Of a DNA stretch of 64,000 bases, positions 11,424-21,672 are shown one piece after another. The notes under the pieces were generated by a model. It was given only the letters and a program-made list of their open reading frames with translations, did not search any database and was not told the origin of the DNA. Position 1 is the stretch's first letter; each line of letters begins with the position of its first letter. Source of the DNA: Alteraurantiacibacter aquimixticola (GTDB taxonomy: Bacteria > Pseudomonadota > Alphaproteobacteria > Sphingomonadales > Sphingomonadaceae); contig NZ_SSHH01000002.1 of the NCBI RefSeq assembly GCF_004965515.1, positions 82,840-146,839 of the forward strand. The letters are read 5' to 3'. A program made the position numbers and the translations under genes.

Positions 11424-12439
11424 TCTTCGCCGGAAGGGAAGGGCAGGTCCCTCGCTGCAAGCAGCTGCGCGGGCATTGAGAGCCCCGGCTGCGGCAAGCC
11501 ATGCTCGGCGATCTCCGCTTCCAGCAGGGCGATCCGCTCCTGACGCGAAGGATGGCGGCGTCCGTTGAACAATCCGCGGCTGACCCGGCGGCCGGCCTCG
11601 GCCTCCCAGAAGTCCGGCGCGATTTGCGGATCGTATCCGGCATTGGCGAGCAAATGGACGGACAGGCGATCGGCTTCGATCTCGACGATGCGGCCCAGCC
11701 TGCGGTGCCTTCCGAACTGGCCGATCAGCCCGCCGCGCACGCCCGTTTCCTCCAGCCTCCGGCGGTGCTCCAGCACGCTATGCGCCAGCTCATGCGCGAA
11801 GATGGCGGCGAGCTGGCGGTCATCGGCCAGTTGCATCATCGCCAGGCTGATCTGGATCACACGGCCATCCGACCGCGCGATGCGATCGCCATCGACCAGC
11901 ACCTCCACCAGAGCGCGGCACCCTGCCTGTGCATCCAGGACGGCGCTCGCGAAGCGGCTATCGCGCCGATAGCCGATGCGTAGCGCCGTCGCCGGATCGC
12001 TCCCGGCGATTTGCGCCAGTATGGTGTCGCGCAGCGGTTCGCCCGCAACCACGGATTGGCTCGCCAGCGGAGCGTCATCGATCCGTACCAGCGCGTCACT
12101 GGCCATCAGACCCGCACGGTCTGCTGCGGAGCCGGGGACGACGGCTGCAATGGCCACATCGCCCTGCGCGAACCACAGCTCCGGCGGCTCTGCATACTGG
12201 TCTGCGCTGTGCAGTACCATTCCCGTGACCGGCATCGTTTCGCGGCAGAGTGGCGCATTCGCCTGCAGGATTCGCCCGGCCACACGGGCCAACCGCTCAT
12301 CCTGCGCGTGCAATGCCGCATAGGGTCCCTCTTCACCAGCAAGGGCCAGGACAGGTGATGGTAGGAAGGCAAGCGCCAGAATAGCCGCGATCCAAGCGGC
12401 AAAGGCGCGCCCCTTTCCTACCGCGGATTTTGCTGTAAC
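11414..12439 (-). CDS. Secreted PDZ-containing M48 family metalloprotease
   Basis: About 340 residues. A signal peptide-like stretch (AFAAWIAAILALAFLPSPVLA) leads to a PDZ-like segment (VVPGSAADRAGLMASDALVRIDDAPL) and then the zinc site HELAHSVLEH, with the third ligand in EIEADRLS. The family degrades misfolded periplasmic proteins. The start is uncertain: no ATG, GTG or TTG lies between the signal peptide and the neighbouring epimerase start in this frame, so the given end (a GTT codon) only marks where family-like sequence begins. It overlaps the flavin reductase 3' end by 10 bases, convergently. Confidence 0.85.
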   Translation of the reverse strand, partial: VTAKSAVGKGRAFAAWIAAILALAFLPSPVLALAGEEGPYAALHAQDERLARVAGRILQANAPLCRETMPVTGMVLHSADQYAEPPELWFAQGDVAIAAVVPGSAADRAGLMASDALVRIDDAPLASQSVVAGEPLRDTILAQIAGSDPATALRIGYRRDSRFASAVLDAQAGCRALVEVLVDGDRIARSDGRVIQISLAMMQLADDRQLAAIFAHELAHSVLEHRRRLEETGVRGGLIGQFGRHRRLGRIVEIEADRLSVHLLANAGYDPQIAPDFWEAEAGRRVSRGLFNGRRHPSRQERIALLEAEIAEHGLPQPGLSMPAQLLAARDLPFPSGEDQD

Positions 12440-12496
12440 AGGTGCGCGCGATTGGCGGGGCCTGTGCTGCGTCCCGCGCGAGGAACGGGGAAGTGG

Positions 12497-13498
12497 ATGC
12501 GATATCTGGTCACGGGCGCTGCAGGCTTCATCGGTGCGGCCGTCTCCGACGCCCTGCTGGCGCGCGGCGACAGCGTGATCGGGATCGACAGCCTCAACGA
12601 CTATTACCAGGTCCAGCTCAAGCGCGACCGGATCGCCCGGATCGAAGCCCGCGCGACTGAAGGCGCCTTCCGCTTCGCCCAGGTCGATTTCGCCGACCAC
12701 CGCGCGCTGGACGAAGCCCTCTCCGGCGAGGAGTTCGACCGCATCATCCATCTGGGTGCGCAGGCCGGTGTGCGTTACTCGCTCGAAAACCCGCGTGCCT
12801 ATGTCGATTCGAACGTGATGGGGCATGTGAACCTGCTCGAAGTCGCACGCCATCGCGGCGTCGATCACATGGTCTATGCCAGCTCCAGCTCTGTCTATGG
12901 CGGGGCGGACAAGGTGCCCTTCAGCGTCGACGACCGGGTCGATCACCCGCTCTCGCTCTATGCCGCGACCAAGAAGGCGGACGAGCTGATGAGCGAAACC
13001 TATGCCCATCTCTACCGCATTCCGTTGACGGGATTGCGGTTCTTCACCGTCTACGGACCATGGGGCCGGCCAGACATGATGATGTGGATCTTCACCGGCA
13101 AGATCCTGGCGGGAGAGCCGATCCCCGTCTTCAACCATGGTGAGATGTGGCGCGACTTCACCTATATCGACGATATCGTCGCAGGCGTGCTGGCGGCGGC
13201 CGATCATCCGCCCGCCGATGATGGGACGGTAAAGGCCGGGGGTTCGGTTAAACCGCATGCGCTCTACAATATCGGCAATCACGTGAGCGAGAAGCTCACC
13301 GATGTGATTGCGCTGCTGGAAGAGGCCTGCGGACGCAAGGCGGAGATCGAACTGCTGCCAATGCAGCCTGGCGACGTGCCGCGCACCTTTGCCGATATCG
13401 ACGCGATCCGCCGCGACCTGGGATACGAGCCCACCACATCCGTCGATGTCGGGGTGCCGCGTTTCGTCGCCTGGTATCGGGACTATCACGGCCTGTAG
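12497..13498 (+). CDS. NAD-dependent epimerase, UDP-glucuronate 4-epimerase-like
   Basis: 333 residues from ATG at 12497. Short-chain dehydrogenase-type sugar-nucleotide enzyme with N-terminal Rossmann motif TGAAGFIG, DSLNDYYQVQLKRDR (typical of the LpsL/CapI group), HLGAQAGVRYS, catalytic SSSSVYG and YAATKKA (Tyr, Lys), and TVYGPWGRPDM. It interconverts UDP-glucuronate and UDP-galacturonate in related organisms, for surface polysaccharide. Here it is alone, without glycosyltransferases nearby. It faces the M48 protease gene and abuts the converging dehydrogenase gene. Confidence 0.9.
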   Translation: MRYLVTGAAGFIGAAVSDALLARGDSVIGIDSLNDYYQVQLKRDRIARIEARATEGAFRFAQVDFADHRALDEALSGEEFDRIIHLGAQAGVRYSLENPRAYVDSNVMGHVNLLEVARHRGVDHMVYASSSSVYGGADKVPFSVDDRVDHPLSLYAATKKADELMSETYAHLYRIPLTGLRFFTVYGPWGRPDMMMWIFTGKILAGEPIPVFNHGEMWRDFTYIDDIVAGVLAAADHPPADDGTVKAGGSVKPHALYNIGNHVSEKLTDVIALLEEACGRKAEIELLPMQPGDVPRTFADIDAIRRDLGYEPTTSVDVGVPRFVAWYRDYHGL

Positions 13499-14653
13499 CT
13501 ACTCCTTGCGGAGCGCTTCGGGCCCGATCTCGGCTATGCTGGCAAGGCCGAGCATGGCCATCACTCTTGCGGTCTCTGCCTGCAGCAGTTCCAGCGCACG
13601 GGTAACACCCGCCTCTCCCGCCGCGGCAAGGCCATAGAGAGTTGCACGCCCCACCATCACCGCGTCGGCACCAAGGGCGAGGGCCTTCACCACGTCGCTG
13701 CCTCGGCGGACACCGCTGTCGAGGAAGACGGTCATCCTGCCGCCCACCGCCTCCACGATCGCCGGCAGGGCGTCGATCGAGGCAATCGCGCCATCGAGCG
13801 AGCGGGCGCCATGGTTGGAGACGACGATCCCGTCCGCCCCCATCGCGAGCGCCTGCTTCGCGTCGTCCGGATGGAGGACACCCTTCAGCACCAGCTTGCC
13901 GGGCCACTTCTCTCGCAGCACCGCAAGGCCTGCCCAGTCGAGATCGTCCTGCTTGAACAGTGCTCCCGGCTTGGCTCCGCGCGCCACCGAATGCTTCAGC
14001 TTCTTCGGGAGGTTCGCCTGCGCCGGTATCCCGCCATCCAGCATGTAGCGCCCGATCACACCAGCCAGCCAGCGCGGGTGGAGCAGCATGTCGGTGCCAT
14101 TGCGGCGATTGAGGCCGAACGGCATGCCGAAACCGTTGTGGTAGAGATACTCGCGATTGGGCGCGACAGGCAGGTCCAGCGTCACGAACAGCGCTTCGCA
14201 TCCGAGTGCATGGGCACGCTCAAGCACGCCATAGGAGAGCTCGCGGTCCTGCCACATATAGAGCTGGAACCACTGATTGCCGCCAGCGGCCACAACCTGC
14301 TCCACATCCATTGTGCTGGCGCTGGAGATGGTGAAGGGCAGGCCGTGGCCGGCCGCCGCACGGGCGAGGTGAATATCGCCCTTGTGCCACATGATCCCCG
14401 CAGCGCCGGTGGGCGCTATCGCCAGTGGCATGGCGGAGGGCTTGCCGAAGATCGTGCAGCTTGTGTCCACCGCATCGACCTTTCGGCCAACGCGCGGCAC
14501 GAAGGTCAACGCATTGAAGGCATCGCGGTTGCGCGCCATGCCCGTCTCGTCCTCGACACCGCGCTCCAGGTACTCCCACACGCCTTTCGGCAGCCGCCTG
14601 CGCGCCTTGGCCCGCAAGTCGGCAATGTTCCAGCAGCCCAGATCCGCCCCCAT
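13499..14653 (-). CDS. FMN-dependent alpha-hydroxy-acid dehydrogenase (L-lactate dehydrogenase-like)
   Basis: 384 residues. TIM-barrel FMN enzyme oxidising L-2-hydroxy acids. Seen are LAIAPTGAAGI, TISSASTMDVEQV, QWFQLYMWQDRE, LFVTLDLPVAPNRE, LVLKGVLHPDDA and the catalytic His in SNHGARSLDG (the usual form is SNHGGRQLD). FLDSGVRRGSDVVKALALGA and MVGRATLYG form the phosphate site. Substrate could be lactate, glycolate or mandelate. The stop directly abuts the epimerase stop. Six bases separate it from the SDR gene upstream, so the two oxidoreductases likely form an operon. Confidence 0.92.
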   Translation of the reverse strand: MGADLGCWNIADLRAKARRRLPKGVWEYLERGVEDETGMARNRDAFNALTFVPRVGRKVDAVDTSCTIFGKPSAMPLAIAPTGAAGIMWHKGDIHLARAAAGHGLPFTISSASTMDVEQVVAAGGNQWFQLYMWQDRELSYGVLERAHALGCEALFVTLDLPVAPNREYLYHNGFGMPFGLNRRNGTDMLLHPRWLAGVIGRYMLDGGIPAQANLPKKLKHSVARGAKPGALFKQDDLDWAGLAVLREKWPGKLVLKGVLHPDDAKQALAMGADGIVVSNHGARSLDGAIASIDALPAIVEAVGGRMTVFLDSGVRRGSDVVKALALGADAVMVGRATLYGLAAAGEAGVTRALELLQAETARVMAMLGLASIAEIGPEALRKE

Positions 14654-14659
14654 GTGCCG

Positions 14660-15388
14660 TCAGCCGCGGCCGAGGAAGGGCAGCTTGTTCTGCACCATCA
14701 ACGCTTCGTAGAAGTTGAGGTGGTCGGGCATGTCGCACATGTGGATGATGATCCCCGCAGCCTCCTCGGGCGTGGCGGCGAAGTTGTCCGGCAACTTGAC
14801 CGATCCGGGCATGATCTCGGTCGCGACGATGCCGGGATGGAAGATCGACACGGCGATCTGGTTATCGCGCCCGTCCAGCGCCATCGCATGGGTCAGTCCC
14901 TGCAGGCCGAACTTGCTGGCGGTGTAGGAGGGGCATTCGCTGCGCGGCACCTTGGCCGAGATCGAGCCGACATTGACGATGCGCCCGTGCCCAGCATCGA
15001 GGAAGATCGGCCAGGCGTGCTTCGAACACAAGAAGGCGCTGGTCAGATTGGTGGTCAGCACCTTGTTCCAGTGCTCGAGCGACGTCTCATGGACCGGCAC
15101 GTTCTCGGCAATGCCGGCATTGTTGATGAGCACGTCCACCGTGCCGAACCGCTCCACGGCGGAAGCGAACAGGTGCTTCACCGCTTCCTCGTCCGTCACG
15201 TCGGTCGCTACGGCCAAGGCCTCGCCGCCCATGCTCTCGATCTTGTCGACGAGGGCAGTCAGACGCTCGGCCCGGCGCGCAGCGAGCACGACCTTCGCGC
15301 CCTTTTCGACAAAACCCAGCGCACAAGCCTCGCCAATGCCCGAACTGGCGCCGGTGACCACGGCAACACGACCTTCAAGGATGCTCAC
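14660..15388 (-). CDS. Short-chain dehydrogenase/reductase
   Basis: 242 residues. Classical SDR with cofactor motif TGASSGIG near the N-terminus, NNAG (LINNAGIAEN), catalytic Ser in VGSISAKV and YTASK (Tyr, Lys). After position 190 it follows the pattern of NADP(H)-dependent, YdfG-like members. Arg residues after the first strand (AARRAERL) suggest NADP preference. It is upstream of the FMN hydroxy-acid dehydrogenase in the same direction, six bases apart. Substrate unknown. Confidence 0.92.
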   Translation of the reverse strand: MSILEGRVAVVTGASSGIGEACALGFVEKGAKVVLAARRAERLTALVDKIESMGGEALAVATDVTDEEAVKHLFASAVERFGTVDVLINNAGIAENVPVHETSLEHWNKVLTTNLTSAFLCSKHAWPIFLDAGHGRIVNVGSISAKVPRSECPSYTASKFGLQGLTHAMALDGRDNQIAVSIFHPGIVATEIMPGSVKLPDNFAATPEEAAGIIIHMCDMPDHLNFYEALMVQNKLPFLGRG

Positions 15389-15600
15389 AGCTTCTCTCTC
15401 CCATAATCAGCTCTCGCATCCTCACTGCCAGAGACGCGGCAAAAGGCAACGGCAAGGAACGCGAAACGGGGGTTTTTGTGGAGGCGCTTATTCATCGGAA
15501 GCCGCGCAATCACGCCATTCGCGAACCAATTGGCACCGCAAAGGTGTAACCTTCCAGGAAGGGGTGTTCCGTGCGGAAAAGGGCAGATCATGCGCGCAAA

Positions 15601-15625
15601 CCTACGCGCCACAGCGCGCTGTAGG
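15601..15625 (-). terminator. Putative terminator after tRNA-Lys
   Basis: An inverted repeat with arms CCTAC/GTAGG and an inner 12-bp palindrome ACAGCGCGCTGT lies about 25 bases past the tRNA-Lys 3' end on its strand. It is followed there by TTTGCG. The rest of 15389-15649 shows no convincing gene, only an 84-codon frame without family resemblance. Confidence 0.4.
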
Positions 15626-15649
15626 AAAGCGATGCTCAAGGAGGGGGAA

Positions 15650-15725
<76 letters not shown>

Positions 15726-15812
15726 GTTCCGGCCATTCCGGGAGCCGATGTTGCCGTGCGGCGAATCATCGTGAGGCGCTCATATAGCGGAGAATTCGCG
15801 CCTGAAAAGGGG

Positions 15813-16931
15813 TCAGATCGAAGAAGTTCGTGCCTTCCGGTTCCAGCGGTCCACCATCATCAGCGTGCCGATGCAAATCATGTTGGTCATCATCGAGGAT
15901 CCGCCATGGCTCATGAAGGGCAGGGGAATGCCCACCACCGGCGCCAAACCCATCACCATCATCAGGTTGATCGCGACGTAGAAGAAGATCGTCGCAGTCA
16001 TCCCGCCCGCCAGCAAACGGCTGAACCGGTCGGGCGCGGCGCGCGCGACATTGAGGCCCCAGCGCAGGATGATGCCGAAGACGAGCAGCACGAAAATGCC
16101 GCCGATCAGCCCCCATTCCTCAGCCATGGTGGCGAAGACGAAATCGGTATGCGGTTCCGGCAGGTAATCGAGATGGCTCTGCGAACCCTCGCCAAAGCCC
16201 TTGCCGGGAATGCCGCCCGAGCCGATGGCGATTTTCGACTGGGTGATGTGATAGCCCGCGCCCAGCGGATCACTCTCGGGATCGAGGAAGGTCGTCACGC
16301 GGCGGCGCTGGTAATCCTGCAGGCCGAAGAAATAGGCGAGCGGGGCCACCACCATGGCCGCAATGCCGCCACCGAGGAACCATTTTCCGGGCAGCCCGGC
16401 GAGGAACAGCAACACGGTCCCGCCAAAGGCAATGGCTAGCGTTGTGCCGAGGTCGGGCTGCAACAGGACCAGCGCCATGGGCAGCGCCATCAGTACAGCA
16501 GGCGGGACGATCGCGCGCCATGTGCCGATCATGCCCACCGGCATGGTGTGGAAATAGCTCGCCAGAACCAGCACGATGGTCGGCTTCATCAGCTCGGATG
16601 GCTGGATACGGATAGGGCCAAGTTCCAGCCAGCGCTGGCTGCCACCGCCCACCTGGCCAATGATCTCCACGCCCAGCAGCAGTAGCAGGACCGCGCCATA
16701 GGCTGGGTAGGCGAGCATGAAGGCCCATTCACGCGGCACGCGCCACATCACCAGCGCCATCACCAGGAACACACCGAAGCGAATGAGGTGCGAATCGGCA
16801 TAGGGAGACAGCGATCCTCCCGCCGCCGAATGCAGTACCGCCGCGCCGAACAGCACCAGCGCCATCAAAGGCAGCAGCATGGCCCAGGGCACCTGCGCCA
16901 GCGGGGCGGGAAGGGTGACCGCGCCCTTCAC
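15813..16931 (-). CDS. rodA: Rod shape-determining SEDS glycosyltransferase RodA
   Basis: 372 residues from the GTG at 16931, which overlaps the mrdA stop as GTGA. Multi-pass membrane peptidoglycan polymerase of the SEDS family; about ten hydrophobic helices. Family blocks include SQRWLELGPIRIQPSELMK, LQPDLGTTL, GSGGIPGKGFGEGSQSHLDYLPEPHTDFVFA and EEWGLIGG. Works with PBP2 in the elongasome; last gene of the mreBCD-mrdA-rodA run. Confidence 0.96.
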   Translation of the reverse strand: MKGAVTLPAPLAQVPWAMLLPLMALVLFGAAVLHSAAGGSLSPYADSHLIRFGVFLVMALVMWRVPREWAFMLAYPAYGAVLLLLLGVEIIGQVGGGSQRWLELGPIRIQPSELMKPTIVLVLASYFHTMPVGMIGTWRAIVPPAVLMALPMALVLLQPDLGTTLAIAFGGTVLLFLAGLPGKWFLGGGIAAMVVAPLAYFFGLQDYQRRRVTTFLDPESDPLGAGYHITQSKIAIGSGGIPGKGFGEGSQSHLDYLPEPHTDFVFATMAEEWGLIGGIFVLLVFGIILRWGLNVARAAPDRFSRLLAGGMTATIFFYVAINLMMVMGLAPVVGIPLPFMSHGGSSMMTNMICIGTLMMVDRWNRKARTSSI

Positions 16932-18958
16932 GTGGCGATACCCGGAGCCGTGGGGTTGGCCTCGCCCCTGGGGGCGATGGCTTCCGTCACCGCCTGTTCT
17001 GGCTCGGTCGCGGCGGCACGCGCTTCGGCCTCGACCCGTTGGGCAAGCGTGATGGGGTCTGGCGGTGGCGGCAAGTCGATCCCCGCCGCCTCGGCATAGC
17101 GGGCGTAATCGGCATCGAGCCGCTGCTGCGCGGTGCCACCCCATTGCCTCTCAAGCGCATGCAGCGCCTCAAGGCCTTTTTGCGGATCGAGCAGGAAGGT
17201 CATCACGTCACGCGCGACCGGATAGGCTGCGCCCGAACCGCCGCCATGCTCGATCACTACCGCACCGGCATAGCGCGGGTTGTCGAAGGGGGCGAAGAAG
17301 ATGAACAATCCGTGGTCGCGATAGCGCCAAGGACCGGACTTGCCATCGGAAATATGGAGGCCGACCACCTGTGCCGTACCGGTCTTGCCAGCCATCAGCA
17401 CGTCCTGGATGGGAAGGCGCGCGCGGCCCGCCGTGCCCGGTCCGTTGACAACGTCGCTCATCGCGCTCTGGATCACATGGACGTGCTCATCGGTGAAACC
17501 CAACCGCTGGAAGGCGGGCTGCTGTTGACCGTCCAGCACAAGCCGCGGTGCCACTTCACGGCCCGTCGCAAGCCGCGCGGACATGACCGCCAGCTGCAGC
17601 GGATTGGCCAGCATATAGCCCTGGCCGATAGTGGCGTTGACCGTGTCGAAAGGCTGCCATTGCTGGCCGTACTTCTCCAGCTTCCACGCCGGATCGGGAA
17701 CGGTGCCGTAAAACTGGCTGACCACTGGCAGGGGGAAAGTCTGCCCCATGCCGCAGCGCCGCGCCATCGGGGCGATCACATCCATGCCGAGGCGCTGGGC
17801 GAAGTGATAGAAATAGACGTCGCAGCTCTGGTAGATGCCCTTGGCCATGTTGACCTGGCCGTGTCCACGCCGGTTCCAGCAGCCGAAGCGGCGATTGCCG
17901 ACCTGCAGCCCGCCGCCACAGAACACCGTTTCCTCCGGGTCGAGCCCCGCTTCGAGGAAGGCCATGGAAACCATCGGCTTTACCGTCGATCCAGGCGGAT
18001 AGAGCCCCTTCAGCACCTTGTTGCGCAGCGGAACGCGATCGTTCTCGCTCAGCATCTGGTATTCGACGCGGCCGATCCCGTCGGAAAAGCTGTTCGGATC
18101 GAAGCTGGGCATGGAGGCCATGCACAGCAGGTCGCCGGTCAGGCAGTCCATCACCACGACCGAACCCGATTCGAGGCCGAGGCGGCGCGCGGCATAGTCC
18201 TGCAGCGGACCGTCGATCGTCAGGCGTACGGCATTGCCCTGCACGTCGTCGCGCATTTCGAGGTCGCGAATGATCCGCCCCCCGGCGGTCACTTCCACGC
18301 GGCGCGCGCCAGGTTCGCCGCGCAATTGCTGCTCGAACTGCTTTTCGAGACCGTCCTTGCCCATCTTGAAGCCGGGCGTGACCAGCAGCGGGATCGGCTC
18401 TTCCTCGTATTCCTCGCGGCTCGCCGCGCCGACATAGCCGATCAGGTGGCCGACGGAGGGGCCGGTGGGGTAGTAGCGCGAATAACCTCGCTGCGGCACC
18501 ACGCCGGGAAGTTCGGGCAAGCGCACGCTGACGGCGGCGAATTTCTCATATTGCAGGCCGCTGGCGACGGGCACTGCGCTGAAGCCGGCAGAATCCTCCA
18601 GCCTGTCGAGCAGGTCCTGCTTCTCCGCCTCGGTGAAATTAAGCAGGTCGCTGAGCGTATCGACCGTGCCTTCGACATCGCCCATCCGTTCCGGGATGAT
18701 ATCGACGCGGAAATCGGCGCGATTTGAGGCGAGCGGGGAACCATTGCGGTCGAGGATCCAGCCACGGCGCGGCGGGATCAGGGTGAGGTTCACCCGGTTG
18801 CTCTCCGCCTCCATCCGGTACTTCTCGTTCTCGGCCACGGCGATATAGCCCATGCGCGCCGCCAGCAGCAGGCCGATGCCGCCCTGCACCGCGCCCACCA
18901 CAAAGGTGCGGCGGTCGAACGTGTCCTTCAGCTGGTTGGTCGAGATCTTGGTATCCAT
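16928..18958 (-). CDS. mrdA: Penicillin-binding protein 2 (elongation transpeptidase)
   Basis: 676 residues. A single N-terminal membrane anchor (about 20-40) is followed by the PBP dimerisation domain and the transpeptidase domain. Active-site motifs: SxxK as STVK (PPGSTVKPM), SxN-type SCD in IYQSCDVYF, and KTG in MAGKTGTAQ. It cross-links side-wall peptidoglycan with RodA. The C-terminus extends about 60 residues past the transpeptidase fold as a low-complexity P/A/E-rich tail. The gene is three bases after mreD. Confidence 0.96.
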   Translation of the reverse strand: MDTKISTNQLKDTFDRRTFVVGAVQGGIGLLLAARMGYIAVAENEKYRMEAESNRVNLTLIPPRRGWILDRNGSPLASNRADFRVDIIPERMGDVEGTVDTLSDLLNFTEAEKQDLLDRLEDSAGFSAVPVASGLQYEKFAAVSVRLPELPGVVPQRGYSRYYPTGPSVGHLIGYVGAASREEYEEEPIPLLVTPGFKMGKDGLEKQFEQQLRGEPGARRVEVTAGGRIIRDLEMRDDVQGNAVRLTIDGPLQDYAARRLGLESGSVVVMDCLTGDLLCMASMPSFDPNSFSDGIGRVEYQMLSENDRVPLRNKVLKGLYPPGSTVKPMVSMAFLEAGLDPEETVFCGGGLQVGNRRFGCWNRRGHGQVNMAKGIYQSCDVYFYHFAQRLGMDVIAPMARRCGMGQTFPLPVVSQFYGTVPDPAWKLEKYGQQWQPFDTVNATIGQGYMLANPLQLAVMSARLATGREVAPRLVLDGQQQPAFQRLGFTDEHVHVIQSAMSDVVNGPGTAGRARLPIQDVLMAGKTGTAQVVGLHISDGKSGPWRYRDHGLFIFFAPFDNPRYAGAVVIEHGGGSGAAYPVARDVMTFLLDPQKGLEALHALERQWGGTAQQRLDADYARYAEAAGIDLPPPPDPITLAQRVEAEARAAATEPEQAVTEAIAPRGEANPTAPGIAT

Positions 18959-18961
18959 CGC

Positions 18962-19516
18962 CTATCCGATGCGCCGTACCCGCAACAGGCGAATGCGGTC
19001 CAGCAATGCCACTATGCTGGCGATAATGGGAAACAGGACGATGGAGAGCAAGAGCTGCGGGGCAATCACGCCCATGCGCAGCAGAGTCATCTGCGCGCCG
19101 GAAACAAGCGCAGCGACGAGCAGGTAAGTGATGATGATCGCTGCGGCGGCCAGCCAGTTCTGCCAGAAGCTGCGCCAGGGAAAGCGCATCTCCAGCAGGT
19201 CGAGCGCGATCAGCGTGAGCGAGAACAGCATGATCCCGCTCCCGAAAGGCTGCCCGGAATAGAGATCGTCGAACAGGCCGAGCGGAAGGCCCGCCCACAG
19301 CGGCAGCAGGCCCGGGCGCAGCAAGTGCCAGGCGATCAGGAACATCAGGCCCATCGGCGGCAGGACGGGCGCGGCAGCGATCACCGGCAACATGGGCGTG
19401 AGCGAGCCGATCAGGATCGTCGCCCACGGAATGCCATGGGCGAGCACGGGCGAATGGTCGCGGTTGATCTTGTTGCCATAGGCATCGCGGCGGGCGCGGG
19501 GGTTGAATTGCTCCAT
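18962..19516 (-). CDS. mreD: Rod shape-determining protein MreD
   Basis: 184 residues with five or six hydrophobic helices and a basic N-terminus (MEQFNPRARRDAYGNKINRD). The sequence itself is weakly conserved, as usual for MreD; LPLGLFDDLYSGQPFGSG corresponds to the GxxxDxxxxxPxG family stretch. Start codon overlaps the mreC stop by one base (TGATG). It links MreC, PBP2 and RodA in the elongasome. Confidence 0.92.
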   Translation of the reverse strand: MEQFNPRARRDAYGNKINRDHSPVLAHGIPWATILIGSLTPMLPVIAAAPVLPPMGLMFLIAWHLLRPGLLPLWAGLPLGLFDDLYSGQPFGSGIMLFSLTLIALDLLEMRFPWRSFWQNWLAAAAIIITYLLVAALVSGAQMTLLRMGVIAPQLLLSIVLFPIIASIVALLDRIRLLRVRRIG

Positions 19517-20409
19517 CAGTCTTCCGGCAGCGCGATTTCGGGCGGCTGTTCGCTCGCCTGCAAAGCGTCACTGTGCCAGATCGGCTCCACGATCACGACA
19601 TCGGTAGCGGCCGGATTACTGAGCAATTGGGCGATCGCGCCATCCTGTGTGATCTCGGTCGCCATCGCCACTGCCACGCCGGGGCGAAACAGCCCGCCCG
19701 CGCCGGAGGTGACGAAGACATCACCCAGCTCGATCGGGTTGATGCCGAGATTGATGAGGCGAATGCGCAGCGAACCGTCCGCGCGCCCTTCGGCAAAGGC
19801 AACCACGTCGTCCGTCGCGCGGCGCACCGGCACCATGCTCTCCGTATCGGTCAGCAGCAGCACGCGCGAACTGTCGCGCCCGGCTTCGAGCACGCGCCCG
19901 ACGAGGCCCATGGGAGAAGTGACCGGCATGCCGTTTGTCACCCCGTCGTCGGTCCCGGCGGAGAGATAGGCGAAGCGGCGCGTGCTGGAGGAAGTCGAAC
20001 CGATCAGCCGCGCGGTAGCGACGGGTTCGGTATCGCCGCTCATCAGGTTGAGCACGCCTTTCAGCCGCTCATTCTCCTGCCGCAGCGCCTCCGCCTCGGC
20101 CAGGCGAACGCGGGCAATGGCGATCTCGCGCTCAAGCTCCGCGTTCTTGCTGCCGGCGTCGTAATATCCGGCAATCGCCTCGAAGAAGCTGCGGCCGCCC
20201 GTGCGCGTAACGGCACCGGCCTGCCCGGCGGGGGAGGCAAGGTCGCTGGCCATGGTACGCAGGCCCTGGAAGGTCTGCGGGCTCCAGATCGAAATTACGA
20301 GGAGGATGGCGCCGACAAGCGCGCTGGCGCCCGCGACAACGTAACCGGCGAACAGCCCCAGCTGCGCCCGCTTGTTCGATCCAGACCTGTGTGCAACCGG
20401 CGGCGCCAT
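19516..20409 (-). CDS. mreC: Rod shape-determining protein MreC
   Basis: 297 residues from ATG 20409; an in-frame GTG at 20418 is possible but sits only two bases from the AAGGAGG ribosome site, whereas the ATG is ten bases away. One N-terminal membrane helix, a coiled coil (ELEREIAIARVRLAEAEALRQENERLK, about 85-115), then the beta-barrel periplasmic domain with GLVGRVLEAGRDSSRVLLLTD and GDVFVTSGAGGLFRPGV. Scaffold that activates PBP2. Between mreB and mreD. Confidence 0.95.
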   Translation of the reverse strand: MAPPVAHRSGSNKRAQLGLFAGYVVAGASALVGAILLVISIWSPQTFQGLRTMASDLASPAGQAGAVTRTGGRSFFEAIAGYYDAGSKNAELEREIAIARVRLAEAEALRQENERLKGVLNLMSGDTEPVATARLIGSTSSSTRRFAYLSAGTDDGVTNGMPVTSPMGLVGRVLEAGRDSSRVLLLTDTESMVPVRRATDDVVAFAEGRADGSLRIRLINLGINPIELGDVFVTSGAGGLFRPGVAVAMATEITQDGAIAQLLSNPAATDVVIVEPIWHSDALQASEQPPEIALPED

Positions 20410-20442
20410 AACCGCCACGCCCTCCTTGAAATTGTCCCGTTA

Positions 20443-21504
<1,062 letters not shown>

Positions 21505-21672
21505 TTACTGCGGGAAGTGGCGACAAGATCTGCGCCATTTGCAGCGAGAGGTGCGAAGGAAGCCGCTGTCTAGCGCGAAGCGCAGGAAAATTCCAAAATT
21601 TTGTGCGGACAATCCGGGGGTTTTTTCACCGCTCGTCTCGAAATGTCGGCAGGTCACCGCTAGGGTTTGCCC

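Noticed and set aside
13811-15406. 531-codon forward frame opposite the FMN dehydrogenase and the SDR
   Set aside because: Spans two genuine genes of different families on the other strand; no domain.
15385-15639. 84-codon reverse frame between tRNA-Lys and the SDR gene
   Set aside because: Starts without a ribosome site and has no family-like pattern; it fills a gap that holds a promoter and hairpins.
17039-18727. 562-codon forward frame opposite mrdA
   Set aside because: It is antisense to a clear penicillin-binding protein with all active-site motifs, and its own sequence is low-complexity His/Arg/Gly.
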